The notes below the pieces were generated by a model. The model worked only from the letters and a program-made list of their open reading frames with translations, was not told the DNA's origin and did not search any database. DNA of 64,000 bases from Candidatus Accumulibacter cognatus. Lineage in GTDB: Bacteria; Pseudomonadota; Gammaproteobacteria; Burkholderiales; Rhodocyclaceae. Location of the stretch: NCBI GenBank assembly GCA_013414765.1, contig CP058708.1, positions 62,001 through 126,000 of the forward strand, written 5' to 3'. The position numbers were made by a program, and so were the translations under genes. This document shows, piece after piece, positions 19,400 through 27,735 of the stretch (positions within the stretch are counted from its first letter, which is position 1; each line of letters opens with the position of its first letter).

Positions 19400-19822
19400 A
19401 TGGCAAGCCACAGCATTCCGGCCAATCTGGCAGCGCTCTCGGCAATTCGTCATCTGGTCACTGAGGCGTGCATCGAGGCAGGACTGGACGGTTCAGCGAC
19501 CTATCGTCTGACCCTGGCCGTGGATGAGATCGCCACCAACATCATCACCCACGGCTACCAGGAACAAGGCATGACGGGCGACATCGTGATTTCGATTGAG
19601 AAAATGGACGATAAGCTGACCGTCATCCTCGAGGACACAGGCGTCGCTTACGACCCTCGTGCGCGCAACATGCCGACTGCAGAAGACCTCGACAAACCGT
19701 TATCGGAACGTGATATCGGCGGGCTTGGAATCTACCTTGCGCTGCAAGGCGTCGATCGCTTCGATTATCAGCGTTGCGAGCAGGTCAACCGCAACATTCT
19801 CGAAGTCGAACGGCCCCGCTGA
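19400..19822 (+). CDS. RsbW-like anti-sigma serine kinase (HATPase_c_2)
   Basis: A 140-residue GHKL-fold ATPase. The N-box is AVDEIATNIITHGY, the G1-type box is LEDTGVAYDP and the G2-type box is ERDIGGLGIYLAL. In characterised partner switches this protein binds a sigma factor or another target and is released when it binds an unphosphorylated STAS protein. It is the last gene of the epimerase/STAS/GlgX/STAS operon. The associated phosphatase is encoded in the upstream operon. No sigma factor gene is next to it, which is unusual for RsbW and common for BtrW/HtsT-like systems with other outputs. Confidence 0.92.
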   Translation: MASHSIPANLAALSAIRHLVTEACIEAGLDGSATYRLTLAVDEIATNIITHGYQEQGMTGDIVISIEKMDDKLTVILEDTGVAYDPRARNMPTAEDLDKPLSERDIGGLGIYLALQGVDRFDYQRCEQVNRNILEVERPR

Positions 19823-19870
19823 CCCCTGGCTTGTCTGGCAAAATTGCCTGCTCACCGGCACAAATAAAAG

Positions 19871-19960
19871 TGGTCCTAGAACAGTCTTCCGACAATCCAG
19901 CAGCGATCCGGGGGAGGAATTCAGCCCTCTGAATGTCTGAGAACTTATCTGAAACCGCTT
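19871..19960 (+). repeat. Imperfect ~90-bp direct repeat, copy A
   Basis: This segment, 48 bases before the first RTX-type gene, matches a second copy at 22151-22239 in the same orientation with roughly four of five positions identical. The shared core includes CTTCCGACA, GCGATCCG, GGAGGAATTCAGCCC and GAGAACTTATCTGA.ACCGCTT. It is not a coding sequence I recognise. Confidence 0.85.
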
Positions 19961-20008
19961 ATCAGCGGATTTCTTATCCTTTTAAAAATACTCATTTGGA
20001 CGACACTC

Positions 20009-22114
20009 GTGGCAACATTCCTGTTCAGTGCTCTTAGCAATGGTACGACCATCACGTTTAACCCTGTCAACGATATCCTCAAGTTCGACTCATCGACGAT
20101 TGCGGCCGCAAGTGTCGCTGTAAGCTCGCCAAATACATCCAGCGTGTTATTCAGCGCAGCAGGCAAAGTCGTTCGGGTGGATGGCCTTTCACTTACTCAA
20201 GTCTCTGTTACAAACGTGACATTTGCCGACGGCAGCAGGATGTTAGTCGGTGATGGCAGCGTTGCCACTTCGTCCGACGAACTAGGCACGACAATTTCTG
20301 GTACAAAGTTCGGCGATCTGGCTCTGGGATTAGGAGGTAATGACTCGATAATCGGCGGTATGGGGAGCGATGTGCTCATCGGTGGAGGTGGAAATGACAC
20401 TCTGGATGGTGGACGATGGTCTATCATCGGCACTACCGACGCCATTGGGGGGCAGCCATATTTTCTGACTGGCATTTCGTCGCCTGAACTGTCGCAGGAC
20501 GGGCACTATCTAGTCTGGAAGGGATTGGCGTCTGTTCAAGAGGTGGAGTTTCGCAAGGATCTTGTTACGGGACAAGTGGACTTGATACAGGCTAACGCTA
20601 ACCTCCAGACTGTTTCTGTCTCGGCGGACGGTCGATTTGTCGCCATGAGTTCTTTCGCTCAGCTTGTTCCGGGTGGATCTGGAACCTCGACCGATGTCTA
20701 CGTCAAGGATTTTCAAACGGGTGGGATAGTGAGGGCCTCGACGACTGCAGCCGGACTGACGGGCCGCTTCACTGTATTTGGGGCAGAGATTACCGATGAC
20801 GGACGCCATGTTGGATTCCGTACCGGTTCCCCCCTCCCAGGGTTCACGGATTCACTTGGCCCAGGCTTGGACAACCAACTTGTCGTGAAGAACCTGGACA
20901 CGGGTGCCATCAATGCCGTCACGGTCGATGGACTTTACGGGGGCGCAGCCTTTAGCGATTATCAAATGTCCGCCGATGCGCGTTTCGTCGCTTTCTCCAG
21001 TAGGGGCGCTCTTGTGGCGAATGATGCCGACGACTCGTTTGACGTCTATGTCAAAGACATGCAGACGGGCATTCTCACCCTTGCTTCGGTAGCGCAGAAC
21101 GAATCGAACCTGAATGGCGCCTTCAATGTGGATATGAGCCCAGACGGGCGATTTGTAGCCTTCCTTAGCGGTACTGATATTCAGCAGCCCCTCAGCCTCT
21201 ATTGGCGCAACATGGAGACGGCAGAAGTCCGGCTAGTGAGCCTTTCGGCGACGAACAGCCCATTTGGTGGGCTGCAGCAGAGCTCTGGGCCTGCAATCTC
21301 CGATGACGGTCGGTTCATAGTTTTTCAGGGGCTGCGGGCGGCTTCTGCAAGTTCTTTCGTAGACGATGGCATTCGAGTTTGGGATCGTGACACTGGACAG
21401 ATTGCGTTAGTGTCGAAAGCAATAGATGGATCGCTTGCCAAGGGCGTGGAACCAGCGATTTCCGGTGATGGGCGATTCATCACTTTTCGGAGCGGGGCGT
21501 CAAATATTGTTTCGGGAGATGCAAATGGATCTGACGATATCTTTGTAGTCGGCAATCCGTTTTACAGCGATTCACAGCCTGGTGGAGCTGGAGATATTGA
21601 CGTCGCAGTCTTCAGCGGTAAACTCACCGACTACGCGCTTACAAAAACTAACAGCGGTTATACTGTCCGGGCTCTGACCGGTACCGACGGGACAGACACG
21701 ATATCAAATGTCGAACGGCTTAAATTTGCCGATGTCAGCCTTGCACTCGATATCGATGGGAACGCTGGTAAAGTAGCCAAGATACTTGGTGCCGTCTTCG
21801 GCAAGGCATCCGTATCCAACAAGGAGTATGTCGGTATAGGATTAAAGTTGCTCGACGATGGAATGACCTACGAAGCATTGGCTGGTTTGGCCATTGGCGT
21901 TACCGGGAAAACAGCGCCAGTCGACGTTGTCGACCTACTCTGGACTAATGTGGTCGGAAGTCACCCAAGCCCCGGTCAGGCTCAGCCACTTATCGATATG
22001 TTGAACAGTGGAATGACTACAGCCGCCTTGGTAGTTTTAGCCAGTGACACCGCTTTAAACCAAATAAATGTCAACTTAGTTGGCCTGCAGCACACTGGGG
22101 TAGAGTATATGTAG
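20009..22114 (+). CDS. RTX-type secreted protein with beta-propeller repeats and DUF4214-like C-terminus
   Basis: A 701-residue protein without a Sec signal, expected to leave by a type I secretion system. Residues about 95-140 contain RTX calcium-binding nonapeptides (GLGGNDSIIG, GGMGSDVLIG, GGGGNDTLDGG). Residues about 145-520 contain several TolB/WD40-like blades, each with an S.DGRFVAF..S motif. The C-terminal ~130 residues (DIDGNAGKVAKILGAVFGK, KEYVGIGLKLLDDGM) resemble the DUF4214-associated end domain common in type I substrates. The GTG start has only a weak GGA upstream. Base composition is visibly lower in GC than in flanking operons, suggesting transfer or a fast-evolving surface gene. 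No secretion apparatus is encoded nearby. Confidence 0.82.
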   Translation: MATFLFSALSNGTTITFNPVNDILKFDSSTIAAASVAVSSPNTSSVLFSAAGKVVRVDGLSLTQVSVTNVTFADGSRMLVGDGSVATSSDELGTTISGTKFGDLALGLGGNDSIIGGMGSDVLIGGGGNDTLDGGRWSIIGTTDAIGGQPYFLTGISSPELSQDGHYLVWKGLASVQEVEFRKDLVTGQVDLIQANANLQTVSVSADGRFVAMSSFAQLVPGGSGTSTDVYVKDFQTGGIVRASTTAAGLTGRFTVFGAEITDDGRHVGFRTGSPLPGFTDSLGPGLDNQLVVKNLDTGAINAVTVDGLYGGAAFSDYQMSADARFVAFSSRGALVANDADDSFDVYVKDMQTGILTLASVAQNESNLNGAFNVDMSPDGRFVAFLSGTDIQQPLSLYWRNMETAEVRLVSLSATNSPFGGLQQSSGPAISDDGRFIVFQGLRAASASSFVDDGIRVWDRDTGQIALVSKAIDGSLAKGVEPAISGDGRFITFRSGASNIVSGDANGSDDIFVVGNPFYSDSQPGGAGDIDVAVFSGKLTDYALTKTNSGYTVRALTGTDGTDTISNVERLKFADVSLALDIDGNAGKVAKILGAVFGKASVSNKEYVGIGLKLLDDGMTYEALAGLAIGVTGKTAPVDVVDLLWTNVVGSHPSPGQAQPLIDMLNSGMTTAALVVLASDTALNQINVNLVGLQHTGVEYM

Positions 22115-22150
22115 GAACCCCTCTGATTTAATAGCCAGATATGGATAAGC

Positions 22151-22239
22151 AGTTCTAAGAAAGGTCTTCCGACATTCCAGTAGCGATCCGAGGAGGAATT
22201 CAGCCCTGTGATTGCCCGAGAACTTATCTGAGACCGCTT
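22151..22239 (+). repeat. Imperfect ~90-bp direct repeat, copy B
   Basis: Second copy of the repeat at 19871-19960, beginning 36 bases after the first RTX-type gene. With copy A it brackets that gene, which could reflect duplication or a mobile cassette boundary. Confidence 0.85.
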
Positions 22240-22338
22240 ACCGAGCAGGTTGAATGTACTATTGTCAAAATGGCCCCCTATTGAAATGAACGACAGGCCA
22301 ATACTGCGATTCGCTTATCAAATTTGAAGGAGATACTC

Positions 22339-22908
22339 ATGACACAACACAAGGCAAGCTATTACGAAAAATTATCCGCGGACTATTCCCGACCCAATCT
22401 GGTCCCCCCCGCATTGCAGGCTGAGCTTATCGAGTTCGGCGAGAGAATCGTCGCCATGAAAGAAGAGGAATTACCCACAATCGATTCCAATTATACCCTG
22501 GCACAAATTGAAAAAGAAAATAGGGAGTGGTGGCCCACCCATTGCGAGGCTTTGAGGCAAGGTCGCGGCGACATCTTGACAGGTGAATATAGAAATGATC
22601 TCGTCTATTTTTGTCAGGATGGGCCCTATCAGGGAGTGGAGCAACAGAAGGAACGCGAAAAGCATTGGTGGGCATTAATCGCCCAGCCCGGAGTCACCAT
22701 GTGCTGGCCGATCGTGATGTTCTATGGGGAGCATACCTACTTTGAATGGAAGTGCGTGGATGACATTACCAATGAGACCCTTGCCAAAGGCAATGTCACC
22801 TGGGTTCGTCGTGGTCACCGGGGAGGCTGTTACCTCAAGACCGAGCAACTGACGTTCTATCGGGATGTATTTGCCGAGGAAAGGTTGCTGAAGTTGATTC
22901 AGACATAG
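22339..22908 (+). CDS. NTF2/SnoaL-like protein of unknown function
   Basis: A 189-residue soluble protein. The region YRNDLVYFCQDGPYQGVEQQ, followed by a tryptophan-rich strand and EWKCVDDITNETLAKGNVTW, resembles the curved sheet of the NTF2/SnoaL-like superfamily, but I cannot assign a subfamily or substrate. The ATG at 22339 has a strong AAGGAG ribosome binding site. An in-frame TTG lies 15 bases upstream and is not preferred. It sits between two RTX-type genes in the AT-richer island. A weak 8-bp AT-rich hairpin (22910-22917 with 22932-22939) follows the stop codon. Confidence 0.6.
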   Translation: MTQHKASYYEKLSADYSRPNLVPPALQAELIEFGERIVAMKEEELPTIDSNYTLAQIEKENREWWPTHCEALRQGRGDILTGEYRNDLVYFCQDGPYQGVEQQKEREKHWWALIAQPGVTMCWPIVMFYGEHTYFEWKCVDDITNETLAKGNVTWVRRGHRGGCYLKTEQLTFYRDVFAEERLLKLIQT

Positions 22909-23043
22909 AAAATCATGCAGCGGGGTTGATTCATGATTTGCTTGTCGCATATCATTTTTGTTTCGGTCCACCACCCGGACTTGCTGGCTACTGCTCGCGC
23001 AGTTCGGAGAATTTTCACACCAAGCAATTGAGGAGAAATAGAA

Positions 23044-24222
23044 ATGCCGGTCATCAGTCTTGACATCATTGGAGTCAGAAGCGGAATCGCCTTTTATCCA
23101 ACAGCGGCAGAAGTTGCCACTATTCAGAACAATATCACCAGTGCTCAACTAGGGGTACTGTCCTCCAATTTCCCGAATCAGTTGGGTTTCGTTAGCCATG
23201 TGGATCCTAAAACGGGGCTCAATCAATATGATATAGCGAGGCAAGCGGTCCATGATGCTTTCCCTGGTTATATCGTTGTTGCTGCAGATCAGTCAGCCTA
23301 TCCGACTACCGCGTATACCGCAAACCTGAACAATGGGATCACCGTCTTGGCAGACATTCGCATTGTCGAACTGGCCTTGAATGAAACCATTCAGGATGCG
23401 ATGCTCAGAAGCCTAACGACAACCATTCAATCTTCCTTGAGCACGAGTTACCCGGATCTCAGGATCAATGTCGCCTCGACGATGATCACGGGCAATGTCG
23501 ACATCTCCCTCCCTGGCACATTGAATGTTGCCGGAGGGGCCGTGGATGGGGTAATCAGCGCGACGGAAAGAACTTCGGCAGATGGTACGCAGAACGCCAG
23601 TTTTCATCAGTTCCTGTGGGACCGTATTCTGACCGCAACCGATGCCAGGAATATGGATTTACATTTGCTCAACCAACTGGAGAATATTGACGGTCTCCGC
23701 GGCGGTGCGGGCAATGACATCATCGAAGGAGGCGATGTCGGTGACTTTTTGCTATCCGGCGGTGCGGGCAATGATTTTATTTTCGGTGGAGGTTATGCTG
23801 ACATAGGGACCAATGTAATGGATGGCGGCGCTGGCAATGACATTCTGGTTGCTGGTGGCCATAAAACCGGCCAGTTGTCTCAATATCTGGCCAGCAACCC
23901 TTTCACGCCCAGTACGCCAATAAATGCCTTCACATCCATCACACAAAGCGTTGCCGACAATTCTGTCGGTCGATCATATAATGTTTTTGCATTTCATAAC
24001 AATAGCGGAAACGATAGGATTTTCAATTTTCATGTTTCGACTGATAAAATACAGATCGACGTCGGGATTAATGGCTCCAACATTACCAACCTGAGCACTC
24101 TCATTCAGCATACAACTATTTCAGGAGACAACCTGAGCATCGACTTGGGAAATAATAATACCGTCACCCTGGTCGGGGTTGATATTGCAGGATTGAGTGC
24201 AGGAAATATCGTGTTTGTTTAA
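23044..24222 (+). CDS. RTX-type calcium-binding secreted protein
   Basis: A 392-residue protein. Residues 1-215 form a domain I do not recognise (SGIAFYPTAAEVATIQNNIT, PDLRINVASTMITGNVDISL). Residues about 220-275 carry three RTX repeats (GGAGNDIIEGG, GGAGNDFIFGG, GGAGNDILVAGG). The C-terminal ~90 residues (DRIFNFHVSTDKIQID, NNNTVTLVGVDIAGL, ending NIVFV) look like the uncleaved type I secretion signal region. The start codon has GAGGAGAAA upstream. The protein is likely exported and calcium-folded outside the cell. The gene ends just before a bidirectional terminator shared with tRNA-Gly. Confidence 0.85.
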   Translation: MPVISLDIIGVRSGIAFYPTAAEVATIQNNITSAQLGVLSSNFPNQLGFVSHVDPKTGLNQYDIARQAVHDAFPGYIVVAADQSAYPTTAYTANLNNGITVLADIRIVELALNETIQDAMLRSLTTTIQSSLSTSYPDLRINVASTMITGNVDISLPGTLNVAGGAVDGVISATERTSADGTQNASFHQFLWDRILTATDARNMDLHLLNQLENIDGLRGGAGNDIIEGGDVGDFLLSGGAGNDFIFGGGYADIGTNVMDGGAGNDILVAGGHKTGQLSQYLASNPFTPSTPINAFTSITQSVADNSVGRSYNVFAFHNNSGNDRIFNFHVSTDKIQIDVGINGSNITNLSTLIQHTTISGDNLSIDLGNNNTVTLVGVDIAGLSAGNIVFV

Positions 24223-24248
24223 CGCTCGTTGAGCGCCGTTAAAATTAA

Positions 24249-24280
24249 AAAGGGAAAGCGCAAAATGCACTTTCCCTTTC
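24249..24280. terminator. Bidirectional rho-independent terminator
   Basis: The arms AAAGGGAAAG and CTTTCCCTTT pair around a loop that can add two more GC pairs. T-runs follow on the minus strand (after the tRNA-Gly transcript) and short T-runs on the plus strand (after the RTX gene). It lies between two convergent transcripts. Confidence 0.88.
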
Positions 24281-24286
24281 TGAACC

Positions 24287-24367
<81 letters not shown>

Positions 24368-24439
24368 AACTTTCGCGAAAAATGTCGCGAAGCATGTCAT
24401 CCGGACTGATCCATCTTGTCCCAAGCAGCAGCGGAAACA

Positions 24440-24468
24440 ATTATCCGTAGGCTGGCGGATGCTGTCAA
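24440..24468 (-). promoter_or_regulatory. Sigma70-type promoter of tRNA-Gly
   Basis: On the minus strand a perfect TTGACA (24468-24463) is followed after exactly 17 bases by GATAAT (24445-24440). It is about 78 bases upstream of the mature tRNA 5' end. The insertion element begins 18 bases beyond the -35 box, so the promoter is intact. Confidence 0.82.
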
Positions 24469-24476
24469 GCAAAAGT

Positions 24477-24486
24477 CGCACGCCAC
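24477..24486 (+). repeat. Target-site duplication, left copy
   Basis: The 10-base sequence CGCACGCCAC is repeated exactly at 25675-25684, immediately outside the right inverted repeat of the insertion element. Confidence 0.9.
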
Positions 24487-25674
24487 CTTACCACCTATCA
24501 GGTTTCGGCCCCCTGGAAGAACTTGGGCAGAGGCAGTGCGCTGACAGCGCGCCTCAACAGGAGACGGAGGCCGCGTTTGAACCAGGATAGCGCGCTGCGA
24601 TAGGCTTTGCGGACGCTCCAGTGGTTTGGATCGGTCTGCTCACGGGCTTTCTTTTCAGTGGCAGTGGGGTTGCATCGGGCGTCCTCTTGGCCGGATTGAA
24701 CACACCAGTACATGGCCAGCGCCATGATCAAAATCAGGCAATCGAGACGCTTGGGTGCTTCGAGCTTGGTATCCTCCAAACGAAAGCCGCGGCTCTTGAA
24801 GTCCGAGAACATGGGTTCGATGGCCCAGCGCGAGCCGTAGTCCCGGACCGCAGCCCGGTTGGGCGGACAATCCATGGCGATTATCCAGGGCTCGGGGTGT
24901 TCAGGCTCATGCAGCACCCCAATGGCCGTTGGGATACCCGCTTCGAACAGACGCGCATTCCCCTCATAGCGCTCTCGCACACCGGCGGCTAGCTCGCCGG
25001 TGGTCCCGATGTCAGCGCAACCGATATCGACCAACAGGTTCCCCTTCAGGCGCAGCCGATACTGCCAGCCCGCCGCGATGAGCCACTCGAACAGGGCCAC
25101 AGAGGGGTAAAATCGATCCGCCAGCAGCATCACCGCCACGCCTTCCGACAACCCGGCCCGTACCTGCTCCAGCAGCACCTGCTGCCCGGCAAAGCCAATA
25201 TTGGCCTCGCCTTCCTCGATCCGCCACACCAACGGCAGAGAGCGATCACCGCAGCGCACACTGATCGTCAGCACCGCGAAACGATCGCCCAAGTCGGTCT
25301 GATCCATCGACAGCAGAATCGTCTGCCCTCCCGCCGCCGCTTGCTCAAGCGCTCGACGACCGAAGGGTTCGAGCACCTCACCACTGTCGATCAGCCGGTT
25401 CGTCAGCAACCTACGCAGCCACTGCTCGCGCATGTCCGCACGTTCCGTCTCGAGCGGCAGCAGCGTCGACAACTCCATCGTGTTCGGCGTGCGCGCCTCG
25501 ATCATCGCAGCCACCGCCAACGGCAACTTTTTCAGGATCGTCTTGCGCATCCCAGGGAGGGCCTCTTCCAGACCAAGCCGTACCTCGTCTGCTAATTTGT
25601 TCGTCTTGCCCATCGTCTCTCAATGTGTTGGCCCATAGTAGTCAGAGATTACATTAAAAGTGATGGGTGGTAAG
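24487..25674 (-). mobile_element. Complete IS4-family insertion sequence (1188 bp)
   Basis: The element is bounded by 14-bp terminal inverted repeats (24487-24500 and 25661-25674) that match at 13 of 14 positions, and flanked by an exact 10-bp direct repeat, CGCACGCCAC. It carries one transposase gene whose stop codon lies inside the left inverted repeat. Target duplications of 9-12 bp are usual for IS4. The intact ends and duplication show that the copy inserted here recently and has not rearranged. It landed upstream of the tRNA-Gly promoter. Confidence 0.92.
24498..25613 (-). CDS. IS4-family transposase
   Basis: A 371-residue DDE transposase, apparently full length. The first two catalytic aspartates are in LLSMDQTDLGD and MLLADRFYPS. 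The family signature Y-(2)-R-(3)-E-(6)-K is visible in YGSRWAIEPMFSDFK, giving the catalytic glutamate. The C-terminal part is basic and helical. No frameshift or internal stop is seen, so the element may be active. The reading frame fills almost all of the insertion sequence. Confidence 0.95.
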   Translation of the reverse strand: MGKTNKLADEVRLGLEEALPGMRKTILKKLPLAVAAMIEARTPNTMELSTLLPLETERADMREQWLRRLLTNRLIDSGEVLEPFGRRALEQAAAGGQTILLSMDQTDLGDRFAVLTISVRCGDRSLPLVWRIEEGEANIGFAGQQVLLEQVRAGLSEGVAVMLLADRFYPSVALFEWLIAAGWQYRLRLKGNLLVDIGCADIGTTGELAAGVRERYEGNARLFEAGIPTAIGVLHEPEHPEPWIIAMDCPPNRAAVRDYGSRWAIEPMFSDFKSRGFRLEDTKLEAPKRLDCLILIMALAMYWCVQSGQEDARCNPTATEKKAREQTDPNHWSVRKAYRSALSWFKRGLRLLLRRAVSALPLPKFFQGAET

Positions 25675-25684
25675 CGCACGCCAC
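25675..25684 (+). repeat. Target-site duplication, right copy
   Basis: Exact copy of the 10 bases CGCACGCCAC found at 24477-24486. It abuts the right end of the insertion element. Confidence 0.9.
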
Positions 25685-26616
25685 TCCATGCCAAAGATCG
25701 AACAAGCCATGCTCCAGTGGGGCGAGGCGCGCCCGTCGTTCTGGCTATGGCAGCCATGGACATTGCAAAGCCAGTAGGCCATTGCGGCCCTCCCTCCATT
25801 CCGGAGCGCCTGCGCTGGATGCAATCGGCTCCGTCGCCGGCCACCTGTTCAGTTGCGCATTCGGCGAGCGGCAAGGCTGGGACCGGAAGCATGCGGCGGC
25901 GCAGCGGCTCAAGCCACTGGCAGCTCAACGCGTGCTGCGCAGTCGGTGACGCGACTCGGCGAGGGTGCTGCGCGCTGCAACTCGCTTCAGAGACAGGGCG
26001 GAAATCCGTGGTTTGACGACGATGTGCTCCTGGTGGAGTGGCAGCAAGAGGGCCTCTACCTGCCGCCGGGTGGCGAAGAAAAGGGAGCGTGGCCACCGGC
26101 AGTGGGGTGGTCAGACGCTACGCACTGACCAGATGTTCACGGGTGTGAGATTTCGTTGGGGCATGTCCCGCGCCAGCGCCGCGCGCTGCTATGCGCGACG
26201 GTGAACGGCGCCTCCGTCAGGGCTCTGCATTGAGATCCTGGTGGGGGCCGTAGCTGGCGCCGACGAATGCCGACAATCCACCCAGCAACTCAAGGAATGC
26301 TCCCGCAGGACTTTCACTAAGCGCAGCACTCGACCTTGGCCGGAATGATGATCAATGCCGTTGCCGTCATTAAAGCAGCGCGACTGCGCGCAAACAAAGC
26401 AGGACATGTAGCTGTCCAAAGGAAGGTAGGTTCACCCCTCTGCTTGTTTCATCTGCTCTGAGGCGAGCTGTTGATTCTTCAAGGAGGAGGTTTTGGGCGA
26501 GAGTCGATGTGTAAACGGTTACGTCCAAAGGTAAAAGAGTCAATTACACCTTCCCTGATAATGTGCCCATCCGATTGCTGTTTTCCTCCGGTTTCTCCGC
26601 TAGGATCCTCATCATC
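25685..26616. other. Gene-poor region, possibly holding decayed coding sequence
   Basis: About 930 bases with no frame that has both a ribosome binding site and a recognisable product. Around 25690-25780 a frame reading KIEQAMLQWGEARPSFWLW looks protein-like but meets a stop, and other frames take over downstream, as in an eroded gene. The last 150 bases hold the leader of the HD-GYP regulator. I could not name the putative remnant. Confidence 0.5.
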
Positions 26617-27735
26617 ATGGCAACCATTCTGATCGTCGACGATGCCCCCGAATGTCTGGCGGTTCTCAGCAGCCTGCTGAGTCCTCTATGTCAAGTGCGC
26701 GCTGTCACTTCCGGACAACTCGCTCTGCAGGCTGCAGCCAGTTCGCCCAGGCCCGATCTGATTCTGCTCGACGTGATGATGCCGGAAATGGACGGTTATA
26801 AAGTAATCAGGCACCTGCTGTCCAATCCGGCCACGTCCGATATCCCGGTCATCTTTGTCAGCGCCCTCGAACAAACCGATGACGAGGAGCATGGTCTGGC
26901 TCTTGGCGCGGTGGACTACATTACCAAACCGATCAAACCGGCAATCGTCATCGCCCGCATCAAGGCTCACCTCGACCTGAAAGCTGCCCGCGACCTGCTG
27001 CAAGATCGAAACCGCAGCCTGGCGGAGGATATGGCCCAGCGCATGGCGGAAAATCTTCTGATCCAGGATATCAGCATCCGCGCGCTCGCCGGTCTGGCCG
27101 AGATCCGCGACCCGGAAACCGGTAATCACCTGCGCCGCACGCAGGGCTACGTGCGCACGCTGGCAATGGAACTGTGTTCGCATCCACGTTTCGCCGATTT
27201 CCTGACGCCACACCATATCGAGGTTCTCGTCAAGTCAGCCCCTTTGCATGACATTGGAAAAATCGGTATCGATGATCACATTCTGCGCAAACGAAGCAAG
27301 CTGACACCGGATGAGTGGGCCATCATGAAGACGCACAGTCAGCTTGGTTACCAGGCGCTCGAACAGGCTGCGCAGGATGCCGAATACTCGATCGACTTTC
27401 TGAGTATGGCCAAGGATATCGCACATTATCACCACGAAAAGTGGGATGGATCCGGCTACCCGGAAGGACTGTCGGGGAACCAGATTCCGATTTCTGCACG
27501 CATCATGGCGCTGGCTGACGTCTTCGATGCCTTGATCACGCAACGGGCCTATAAGAGGGCTTTTACCCTTGAACAAGCACTGCTGATCATCGACGAAGGG
27601 CGGGGAACACATTTCGACCCGGACGTGGTAAATGCCTTTTTCGCCCGTCAGGAAGAATTCATCCGCATCGCCACAAGGAATGCCAACCGCGAGACGGCAG
27701 ATATGCCTATCCAGACCGCCCTGGCAATACCCTAG
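26617..27735 (+). CDS. Response regulator with HD-GYP domain (RpfG-like c-di-GMP phosphodiesterase)
   Basis: 372 residues. A receiver domain (1-120) has the acidic pocket VDDAPE, the phospho-acceptor Asp in LILLDVMMPEMDG and the conserved Lys in YITKPIKP. A linker helix leads to an HD-GYP domain (about 150-350), with HDIGKIGI, the HH pair in AHYHHEKWDGSGYPEGL, and ALADVFDAL. HD-GYP enzymes hydrolyse c-di-GMP. ATG 26617 gives a protein starting MATILIVDDAP, the natural receiver start; a GTG 54 bases upstream only adds a non-conserved tail. No sensor kinase is adjacent. Confidence 0.92.
   Translation: MATILIVDDAPECLAVLSSLLSPLCQVRAVTSGQLALQAAASSPRPDLILLDVMMPEMDGYKVIRHLLSNPATSDIPVIFVSALEQTDDEEHGLALGAVDYITKPIKPAIVIARIKAHLDLKAARDLLQDRNRSLAEDMAQRMAENLLIQDISIRALAGLAEIRDPETGNHLRRTQGYVRTLAMELCSHPRFADFLTPHHIEVLVKSAPLHDIGKIGIDDHILRKRSKLTPDEWAIMKTHSQLGYQALEQAAQDAEYSIDFLSMAKDIAHYHHEKWDGSGYPEGLSGNQIPISARIMALADVFDALITQRAYKRAFTLEQALLIIDEGRGTHFDPDVVNAFFARQEEFIRIATRNANRETADMPIQTALAIP

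Noticed and set aside
22910-22939. 8-bp hairpin after the NTF2-like gene as terminator
   Set aside because: AT-rich, 14-base loop and no T-run directly after the stem; too weak to call.
25620-26096. Minus-strand frame overlapping the right end of the insertion element
   Set aside because: It crosses the inverted repeat and target duplication, which a native gene would not do, and has no recognisable domain.
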